A stretch of DNA of 23,656 bases, from the NCBI GenBank assembly GCA_036390995.1, contig DASWAT010000105.1:1-23656 (forward strand), read 5' to 3'. Each line of letters opens with the position of its first letter. Position 1 is the stretch's first letter. Below are positions 16,021-23,656 of this stretch, one piece after another. Below the pieces are notes generated by a model. That model ran no database searches and was not told the DNA's origin. It saw nothing but the letters and a program-made list of their open reading frames with translations. A program made the position numbers and the translations under genes. This DNA is from DASQQQ01 sp036390995 (GTDB lineage: Bacteria; Actinomycetota; UBA4738; HRBIN12).

Positions 16021-17349
16021 CTACCTCCCGCTCTCCGGCTCGAACGGGTGGGCGGGGATCTCGTCCATCCGCCGCCACAGGAGCTCGGCCCCGTCGCGAC
16101 ACCGGGCGCGGAGCTCGCCCTCGTCGGCGCGGGCGAGCCGACGGTCGCGCACCACCACCTCGCCGTTCACCACCACATCGCGCACATGCCGGGCCGACAA
16201 CCCGAACACCCAGTGCCCGCCAAGGTTCTCCTCGATCACCGGGGTCGTCGGGTCGTAGGCCAGCACCACGAGATCGGCCGGCGCGCCCGGCTCGATCCGC
16301 CCGAGCACGGGCTCCTCGAACAGCGTGGCCGCAAGCTTGGCCGACGAGGCCATCCGGCGAAGGGCCCACTCGGGCTGGATCGACGCGTCGGCCTCACGGG
16401 CCCGCCAGAAGGCCGTCCGGGACTCCGCGAACAGGTCGCCGTCGATACCGTCGGTTCCCAGCGTGAGCCGGTCGCCGAGTCCGGCAACGGGCGCGCGGCC
16501 GACGCGATTGTTCATGTTCGATCGAGCGTTGTGGGCGACGGTGGCGCCCGTCTCGTGGATCAGCGCGGCCTCCCGCTCGTCGACGTGCACGCAGTGCGCG
16601 AGCAGCGCGCCGGAGGCCAGCGCCCCCGCCTCCGCCAGTCGTTGCACCACGCGCATCCCGAACCTCGCCGCGGCATCGCGTTCGTCGGCGGCGTCCTCGG
16701 CCACGTGGACGTGGAGGCCTACGCCGAACTCGCGGGCTGCCTCCACGCACCCGGCCAGCGTCTCCTCGGACAGCGTGAACGAGGCGTGCGCGCCGACCAT
16801 CCCCCGCACGAGCGGCAGGCGCTCCTTCAGGAGCCGGCGGTTCTCCTCGACCCCGCCGGCCGCGCGCTCGGGCCCATCTCGGTCCGTCACCTCGTAGCAC
16901 AGGACCGCTCGTGCACCGAGACCGGTGAGGGCGGCCGAGACCTGCTGGAGGGAGCCCTCGATCGCGTTCGGGGACGCATGGTGGTCCACGATCGTCGTGG
17001 TCCCGGAGAGCAGGGCGTCGGCGCCGCCTGCCCAGGCCGAGAGCCAGACCTCCTCGGGCCCCAGCGCGCGGTCCAGCCGCCACCAGATCCGCTGGAGGAT
17101 CTGCACGAAGTTCTCGGGCGGGTCCAGCCGGTACGGCATGCCGCGGGCGAGTGACGAGTACAGGTGGTGGTGGGCACAGACGTTACCCGGGATCACCAGG
17201 CACCTCGAGCAGTCGATCCGCGCGGCGCCCTCCGGTGCCCGCGCGTTGAGCGCCTCGACCCGCTGTCCTTCGACGAGCACGTCCGCACGCGAGATGAGCG
17301 GCGGGTCGAGCGATCGCACCACCGTGCCCCCATCGAGCACGAGGCTCAC
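16021..17349 (-). CDS. ssnA: SsnA-type putative aminohydrolase
   Basis: This is a metal-dependent amidohydrolase of 442 aa, the same length I recall for E. coli SsnA. Metal and catalytic residues are H60 and H62 in CAHHH, H215 and E218 in HVHVAE, H252 in LAHC and D300 in GTDG. Stretches FVQILQRIWWRLDRAL (81-96), DHHASPNAI (122-130) and CYEVTDRDG (151-159) are SsnA hallmarks. SsnA genes typically sit beside XdhD-type hydroxylases in purine/urate catabolic regions, and here the gene directly follows the fused dehydrogenase. The exact hydrolytic step is not certain from sequence; deamination or ring hydrolysis of a purine-derived intermediate is likely. The GTG at 17349 was chosen because GAGG precedes it at proper spacing and it gives the family length; the longer open frame overlaps the upstream gene. 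Confidence 0.88.
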   Translation of the reverse strand: MSLVLDGGTVVRSLDPPLISRADVLVEGQRVEALNARAPEGAARIDCSRCLVIPGNVCAHHHLYSSLARGMPYRLDPPENFVQILQRIWWRLDRALGPEEVWLSAWAGGADALLSGTTTIVDHHASPNAIEGSLQQVSAALTGLGARAVLCYEVTDRDGPERAAGGVEENRRLLKERLPLVRGMVGAHASFTLSEETLAGCVEAAREFGVGLHVHVAEDAADERDAAARFGMRVVQRLAEAGALASGALLAHCVHVDEREAALIHETGATVAHNARSNMNNRVGRAPVAGLGDRLTLGTDGIDGDLFAESRTAFWRAREADASIQPEWALRRMASSAKLAATLFEEPVLGRIEPGAPADLVVLAYDPTTPVIEENLGGHWVFGLSARHVRDVVVNGEVVVRDRRLARADEGELRARCRDGAELLWRRMDEIPAHPFEPESGR

Positions 17350-17356
17350 GAGCGCC

Positions 17357-19960
17357 TCAGCCCCTCCGGCTCGCCGCGGCCGCGAGCCTCGGCGCCGCGG
17401 CAAGCGCGGCCGCCGAGTCGCGCATGGGCAGCCGGGCCCGCCACCGCCCGTCGAACGCGCGGAGAGCGCCCGCCACGGCGGCGGCCGTCGGCACCAGCCC
17501 GATCTCGCCGACCCCCTTCGCCCCGTACGGACCTTCCGGCTGCGGCACCTCGACGAGGAGGCACTCGACCGCCGGCATCCCGGCCGGCGGGATGATGCCG
17601 AGCGACTTCAGCGTGGTGGTGACCGGGTGGCCCTCCTGCACCACGTAGTCCTCGGTGAGCGCGAAGCCGAGGCCCATGTGCACTGCCCCTTCGATCTGTC
17701 CCTCGAGCAACGTGGGGTTGATCGCACGCCCGACGTCGTGGGCGGCCACCACCTTCTCCACTCGGCCCTCTCCGTCGAGGATGGCGACCTGGACCGCCCA
17801 CCCGTACGCGAAGTGCGTCACCGGATCCCCCACGCCCTCGCCGGGCTTGTTCGTCCAATCGATCGTGATCTGCCCGTAGAACTCCCGCCCCGCGAGATCC
17901 TCCAGGCGGCCGCCGTCGAGCGCCGACTTCAGCTCGTCGGCTGCGACCTGGATGGCGCGGCCGCCCAGGACGGTGGAACGGGAGGCCGTCGTCTGGCCGG
18001 TGTCGAGCTCGCGCATCGTGTCCACGACGACGCGGATCCGGTCGGCGGACAGGCCGAGCTCCTCACACGCGATCTGCTGGAGGGCCGTGTTCACGCCCTG
18101 TCCCATCTCGGTCCAGGAGTGGAAGAGCGTGACGGTGCCGTCGGCCTCCGGCCGAAGGATCGCCTTGCCGAACTCGGGCAGGCCGTTGCCGATCCCGGTG
18201 TTCTTCACGCCGCACCCGATCCCCGAGTGCGCTGCGCCGCGGTACTCGTCGCGCACCGCCTCGAGACACGCCTTGATCCCCACCCCGGGACCGAGGACCT
18301 GGCCCGTGCCGAACCGGTCGCCCACGTCGAGCGCGTTGCGCCACCGGATCTCCCAGCCGTCCACGCCCACGAGCTCGGCCAGGCGGTCGAGCATCCCGTC
18401 GATCGCGAACGCCACCTGGTTCACCCCGAAGCCGCGCATCGCGCCGCACGGCGGGTTGTTCGTGTAGACCGCCCGCGCCTCGACGTCGACGGCCTCGAAT
18501 CGGTACGGCCCGCACGCGTGCCCGGCCGCGCGCTCGAGCACCTTGTCGCCGACGCTCGCATATGCGCCGGTGTCGCCCACGATCCGAGCCCGGATCCCGG
18601 TGAGATGCCCCTCGGCGTCGCTGCCGACCGTGTACTCCATCACCATCGGATGCCGCTTCGGATGGAACTTCAGGCTCTCGGCGCGCGACATGGTGAGCAG
18701 CACGGGCCTGCCGGTGAGGTGGGCCATGAGCGCCGCGTGGCACTGGACGTTCAGATCCTCCTTGGCTCCGAAGGCGCCGCCGTTCGCGACCTGCGTCACG
18801 CGGACGCGATCCTCCGGGACGCCGAGGAACGACGCGATCTGCCGCCGGTCCTCCCACACGCCTTGCCCTTGCGAGGAGACGTGCATCATGCCGTCCTCGG
18901 GCACCGCCAGCGCGGCCTCGGGCTCGAGGAACGCGTGCTCGATCACCTGCGTGCGGAACGTTTCGGTGAGGACGTGGGCCGACGACGCGAGAGCGGCCTC
19001 GACGTCGCCGCGCTGCACGACCGAGGTCGACAGCAGGTTGTCCCGGCCCTCGTGAACCTGCGCCGCCCTGGCCTCGAGCGCCTCGAACGGGTCGGTGACC
19101 GGCTCGAGCACTTCGTACTCGACCTCGACGAGCGCGGCCGCCTCGCGCGCCGCGTGGCGGCTCTCGGCAACGATCACCGCGAGCACGTCGCCCACGTACG
19201 CGGTCGTCTCGCCCTCGGCGACCAGCTGGCGCCAGTCGCGGGTGATCAGCCCTTGCGTCCGCTCGCCCGGCACGTCCTTCGCGGTGGCCACGGCGACCAC
19301 GCCCGGGTGGGCACGGGCCTTCGAGATATCGATGCGGACCACGCGCGCCCGAGGGTGGTCGGAGGAACGGAGCGCCCCGTGGAGCATCCCCGGTGCGGTG
19401 AGATCGTTCACGTACGGTTTGTCGCCGAGCGCCAGCTCGCGCCCCTGGTACCGGGCGGTCCGCGAGCCCACGCGGCCGCTCGTGTCGGGAGCCGGGATCG
19501 GCTCACCGCGCCGCGCGCCGGCCACCAGCTGCACCGCGTCCACGATCTTCACGTAGCCCGTGCACCGGCACAGGTTCCCGGCAAGGGCCCGAGCCACCTC
19601 CTCCCGGGTCGGATCCGCGCTCTTCGCCAGCAGGGACTCCGCCTTCAAGACGATCCCCGGCGAGCAGAACCCGCACTGCGAGGCGCCGGAGGCCACGAAG
19701 GCGTCGGCCCAGGTGGTCCGCTCCTGCTCCGACAGGCCCTCCTGCGTGACGACCGAGCGCCCTTCGGCGTGCTCCGCCTTCTGCGCGCAGGAGACGACGG
19801 CCTTGCCGTCGAGGAGCACCGTGCACGCGCCGCAGGAGCCCTCGGGCGCGCAGCCGTCTTTCACGGACGTCACGCCGGAGCCCTCGCGAAGGAGCTCGAG
19901 CAGGCTCATGCCCGGCCGGGAGTCCACCTCCACCGGCCGGCCGTTCAGCGTGAAGCGCAT
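17357..19960 (-). CDS. Fused 2Fe-2S/molybdopterin purine hydroxylase, XdhD-like
   Basis: This single-chain molybdenum hydroxylase (867 aa) has the iron-sulfur domains fused to the molybdopterin domain and no FAD domain, as in E. coli XdhD and the selenium-dependent xanthine dehydrogenase family. Cluster ligands are C37, C43, C46, C58 (with one residue more than usual between the first two) and C96, C99, C131, C133. The molybdopterin part from about 165 shows Q364/Q366, GGAFGAKED (394-402) with E401, R509 in AMRGFG and the catalytic base E819 in GAKGVGE. Both purine-binding residues are conserved. The ATG at 19960 has GAGGGGG eight bases upstream; an ATG eight codons earlier has no usable spacing. 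An in-frame TGA selenocysteine codon is not evident. Electrons may exit through the shared XdhB protein or an unseen FAD subunit. Confidence 0.88.
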   Translation of the reverse strand: MRFTLNGRPVEVDSRPGMSLLELLREGSGVTSVKDGCAPEGSCGACTVLLDGKAVVSCAQKAEHAEGRSVVTQEGLSEQERTTWADAFVASGASQCGFCSPGIVLKAESLLAKSADPTREEVARALAGNLCRCTGYVKIVDAVQLVAGARRGEPIPAPDTSGRVGSRTARYQGRELALGDKPYVNDLTAPGMLHGALRSSDHPRARVVRIDISKARAHPGVVAVATAKDVPGERTQGLITRDWRQLVAEGETTAYVGDVLAVIVAESRHAAREAAALVEVEYEVLEPVTDPFEALEARAAQVHEGRDNLLSTSVVQRGDVEAALASSAHVLTETFRTQVIEHAFLEPEAALAVPEDGMMHVSSQGQGVWEDRRQIASFLGVPEDRVRVTQVANGGAFGAKEDLNVQCHAALMAHLTGRPVLLTMSRAESLKFHPKRHPMVMEYTVGSDAEGHLTGIRARIVGDTGAYASVGDKVLERAAGHACGPYRFEAVDVEARAVYTNNPPCGAMRGFGVNQVAFAIDGMLDRLAELVGVDGWEIRWRNALDVGDRFGTGQVLGPGVGIKACLEAVRDEYRGAAHSGIGCGVKNTGIGNGLPEFGKAILRPEADGTVTLFHSWTEMGQGVNTALQQIACEELGLSADRIRVVVDTMRELDTGQTTASRSTVLGGRAIQVAADELKSALDGGRLEDLAGREFYGQITIDWTNKPGEGVGDPVTHFAYGWAVQVAILDGEGRVEKVVAAHDVGRAINPTLLEGQIEGAVHMGLGFALTEDYVVQEGHPVTTTLKSLGIIPPAGMPAVECLLVEVPQPEGPYGAKGVGEIGLVPTAAAVAGALRAFDGRWRARLPMRDSAAALAAAPRLAAAASRRG
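18432..18466. repeat. 35-base identity with 11200-11234, copy in the fused dehydrogenase
   Basis: This is the partner of the xdhA copy, in the same frame and encoding the same twelve residues around the active-site Arg. The flanking bases diverge on both sides. It is described as a paralogous match rather than a transposable or regulatory repeat. Confidence 0.8.
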
Positions 19961-19993
19961 CGTCGCCACCCCCTCAGAGCGCATCTCCCCCGT

Positions 19994-20947
19994 CTACTCA
20001 GCCGCTCCAAGGACCAGCGAGAGCAGGGCCATCCGCATGACGACGCCGTTGAATGCCTCCACCCAGTACCGAGCGTGACGCGTGGCGTCCACATCGGCCG
20101 GCAGCTCGTCCATCCGGGGCAGCGAGTGCAGGATGATGGCGTCGCTCTTCGCCTTGTCGCGCAGGAGCTCGCGGGTCACTCGGTAGGCCTCCGGCGTCGT
20201 CGGGAGCTCGGCGCCGCGCTCGTCGCGGCCCTTCGTGTAGTCCGCCTGCACCACCGGCTCCATGTAGATCACATCCGCGTCGCCGATGCACTTCTCCACC
20301 GACTCCGCCTCGCGGTACTGCACGTTCCGCTCGTCGAGCTCTGCCTTGAACTCGGGCAGCAACGACATGTCGGGCGGACACACCACGAAGGACTCCACGT
20401 CGAACTGCGAGAACGCGTAGAGGATCGAGTGCATCGTGCGCATCCGCATGTCGCCGACGAGGAGGAACTTCAGCCCGTCCAGACGGCCGAGCTCCTTCCA
20501 CGTCGTGTACAGATCGGTCAGCACCTGCGTGGGGTGCTCGCCCCATCCGTCGCCGCAGTTGATGATCGGGATCGACGCCCAGCGCGCGGCTTCCTCCGGC
20601 GCCCCCTGCTGGAAGTGCCGCATCGCGATGACGTCCGCGTAGAACTCGAGCATGTGTACGGTGTCCTTGATGGATTCCTGGTAGAAGTCGCCCGCGCGTG
20701 TCATCTTCGCGTCTGCGAACCCCAGCACGTGGCCGCCCAGGCGGTGCATCGCGGCCTCGGTGGCCAACCGGGTCCGGGTGCTCGGCTGGTAGAACGCGGT
20801 CAGCAGCGTCTTGTCCTTCAGCAGGTCGTCGTTGCGCCGCTCCTTCGCGATCGGGGCCATGCGATCGCAGATCTCGAAGACGTGGAAGAACTCCTCGCGT
20901 TCGAGGTCCTTCAGCGACAGGATGTCGCGGCCCTGGAAGCTCCTCAC
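19994..20947 (-). CDS. Aspartate carbamoyltransferase-like enzyme with altered substrate site
   Basis: This is a 317-aa carbamoyltransferase whose closest recalled relatives are aspartate carbamoyltransferase catalytic chains: FYQPSTRTR (52-60), AMHRLGG (66-72), MRH (109-111), HPTQVLTDLYT (138-148) and HSLPRMDE (274-281). Carbamoyl-phosphate contacts are intact. The loop that supplies catalytic Lys84 in E. coli (motif KKGE) instead reads AGDFYQES (85-92) with no Lys at the aligned position. The segment with aspartate-binding Arg229 (TRVQKER) reads MEPVVQADY (229-237). HPLP is HSLP. This suggests a different acceptor than aspartate, plausibly a ureido compound of purine breakdown. Start is GTG 20947 after GGAGGAGGG, seven bases away; an upstream in-frame ATG overlaps the previous gene. 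No pyrimidine biosynthesis neighbour is present. Confidence 0.82.
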   Translation of the reverse strand: MRSFQGRDILSLKDLEREEFFHVFEICDRMAPIAKERRNDDLLKDKTLLTAFYQPSTRTRLATEAAMHRLGGHVLGFADAKMTRAGDFYQESIKDTVHMLEFYADVIAMRHFQQGAPEEAARWASIPIINCGDGWGEHPTQVLTDLYTTWKELGRLDGLKFLLVGDMRMRTMHSILYAFSQFDVESFVVCPPDMSLLPEFKAELDERNVQYREAESVEKCIGDADVIYMEPVVQADYTKGRDERGAELPTTPEAYRVTRELLRDKAKSDAIILHSLPRMDELPADVDATRHARYWVEAFNGVVMRMALLSLVLGAAE

Positions 20948-20969
20948 GATGGTTCCCTCCTCCTTCTTC

Positions 20970-22315
20970 TCACCGGCGAACGCCCGTGAACAGCACGGCG
21001 ATCCGCTCGGTGGGATCGATCTCCCCTCGTTGCCGAAGCTCGAGCAGCCCGGACAGCCCGGAGGACCCGGTGGGGTCCACGTCCACACCCGTGGCGTCGC
21101 GCGCGAGGTCGTTCGCCTGGAGCAGGCGATCCTCGGAAACCACCACGGGGGAACCGTCCGTGGCGAGCATCCCGCTCACCACGGCCGCCCAGTCGTAGGT
21201 CTCGTCGTCGAGGATCCCCGTCGCGATGCTCCGAGGTTCCTCCTCCCACGGCCACATGAACTGGGACCGGTGGGTCCGTGCGTGATCCATCGCCTCGACC
21301 ACCGAGACCGGCGTCGGCTCGGGGCCCGCCCGCTCCCGGACGAGCCCGAACGCCCGCTCCAGCGGATGGGCGCCTTCGGTCTGGACGGCGTGGATCCGCG
21401 GGAGCCGCACCGGCGCCTCCAGCAGTGCCGCGTCCTCGAAACCCCGGATGCACGAGCTCGCGAGCGCACCGCCCCCGACCTGCACGAACAACCGGCCGAG
21501 ACCCTCGCCGGTCCGGGCGAGCTCGGTGACCATCTCGAACGCGAGCGTCTCGCCGCCCTCGATCGTGAGGCCGTTGTCGGGACCTTGGGTCGAGAACGCG
21601 AGCGCTCCCTCCTCGACCGCCCGGCGGAACGCGTGGTAGGCGGGATCGCCCGGCACCCCGTCCTCCCGTGGACACACCGTGACCGCGGCGCCGAGGGACT
21701 CCAGGCGCGCCAGCACGACGCGATCCGCCCACGTGGGGACGAACACGCGGAGCGGCCAGGCCGCCGCGCGCGCCACGACGGCCGCGGCCAGCGCAGCGTT
21801 CCCGCAGCTCGAGATGGCCAGGTCGGGCCGGTGCTCGTCCGGTGCCAGGCCCAGCCGTTCGACGGCCAGGAGATGGACCATGACGCCCATGAGATGTCGC
21901 GCCTTGTGCGAGCCGGACACGTTGCCCGTCTCGTCCTTCACCCACACCCCGCCTTCCCGGGCGAAGCCGAGCCGGTCGGACAGCTCGCCGGCGCGGGCGA
22001 ACGGGGTCACGGCGAACCCGTGCCCGTCCACCTCGGCCACCCGTTCGTCGAGCTCGTCGACGAGCTCGACGTATTCGGCGTCGGGCATCCCGTGGCGAAG
22101 CCCCACGTGGTAGGCGTGGAACAGCTCTCGGTACCGGGCGAACGGGTTCGCCTCGTCCCCCACCGGGAAGCTCACGTGCTCAGGGTCCAGCACCCGGACC
22201 ACGACGTGGTCGATGTCGTCGCCCGAACGCACCTTCGGGCACGTGAAGGGGTAGGGCTCCTCCGCGGGCGCCTCGAATCCGCATCCGGCGCACACGACGG
22301 CGGTGCCCGCGCCGG

Positions 22316-22319
<4 letters not shown>
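20970..22319 (-). CDS. Fold-type-II PLP enzyme, threonine synthase-like
   Basis: This is a 449-aa tryptophan-synthase-beta-family PLP enzyme. It has a small N-terminal CxxC element with a later Cys (C10, C13, C27), reminiscent of the zinc-ribbon-like head of some threonine synthases. The PLP Lys is K139 in SGSHKARH. SSCGNAALA (170-178) is the substrate/carboxylate loop, VGGGALAS (281-288) the phosphate-binding loop, and Ser419/420 in PTGSSG likely contact the pyridine nitrogen. The GTG at 22319 overlaps the stop of the preceding PLP gene as GTGA, with GGAGG seven bases upstream. Known reactions of the fold include beta-elimination and ammonia release from Ser, Thr or diaminopropionate. In this setting I infer a terminal deaminating or lyase step, but no neighbour shows a threonine pathway and the substrate is unproven. 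Confidence 0.8.

Positions 22320-23656
<1,337 letters not shown>

Noticed and set aside
11200..18466. Mobile or recombination repeat from the 35-base identity
   Set aside because: Both copies are in frame within homologous genes and encode the same catalytic motif, with no flanking repeat boundaries.
17357..19960. Selenocysteine-containing dehydrogenase
   Set aside because: The protein resembles the selenium-dependent xanthine dehydrogenase family, but in that family selenium is a bound labile atom and no in-frame TGA or insertion element is visible.
16925..20989. 1354-codon plus-strand open frame opposite the fused dehydrogenase
   Set aside because: It is an antisense shadow of coding DNA; composition is low complexity and no domain is visible.
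19994..21088. Longer start for the aspartate carbamoyltransferase-like gene
   Set aside because: The extra 47 residues are Pro/Gly/Cys-rich and overlap the upstream PLP gene, while GTG 20947 has an excellent ribosome binding site.

Overview
The window is very GC-rich (about 70% by eye), uses many GTG starts and strong GGAGG-type ribosome binding sites, and carries a luciferase-like (probably F420-type) flavoenzyme. Together these suggest an actinomycetote, perhaps a deep-branching or environmental lineage. No marker gene is present, so the taxonomy is an inference. I see no mobile element, CRISPR array, rRNA or tRNA.

Layout. At the left edge a membrane-bound-ferritin-like iron transporter (ferritin-like domain plus VIT1/CCC1 domain) runs off the window on the minus strand. 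Divergent from it are two plus-strand genes: a SagB/nitroreductase-like predicted lipoprotein, and acetoacetyl-CoA synthetase (aacS). Everything from 3814 to 23656 is on the minus strand and tightly packed, mostly with 4-base GTGA overlaps or gaps under 35 bases. The aacS 3' end overlaps the last gene of this run by 14 bases, tail to tail.

In transcription order (right to left) the minus-strand block holds: two fold-type-II PLP enzymes (the first cut by the right edge); an aspartate-carbamoyltransferase-like enzyme with an altered active site; a fused 2Fe-2S/molybdopterin dehydrogenase of the XdhD type; an SsnA-type aminohydrolase; an LLM flavin-dependent oxidoreductase; XdhB (FAD), XdhC (2Fe-2S), an 8-oxoguanine-deaminase-like amidohydrolase and XdhA (molybdopterin). 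After a 226-base gap come a BMP-type purine nucleoside ABC importer (lipoprotein, double ATPase, two permeases) and a YgeW-like knotted carbamoyltransferase.

Interpretation. The set (XdhABC, XdhD-like, SsnA, YgeW, PLP ammonia-lyase-like enzymes, nucleoside importer) mirrors much of the E. coli yge/ygf region that has been linked to oxygen-independent purine and urate breakdown. I infer a purine scavenging and catabolic island: import of nucleosides, deamination of 8-oxoguanine-like purines to urate, molybdenum hydroxylase chemistry on the ring, ring opening, recovery of carbamoyl groups by carbamoyltransferases, and final ammonia release by PLP lyases. Several E. coli partners (HyuA, YgeY, YgfK, carbamate kinase) are absent here. 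An LLM enzyme, a second altered carbamoyltransferase and a tandem PLP pair are present, so this looks like a variant pathway whose exact intermediates cannot be read from sequence.
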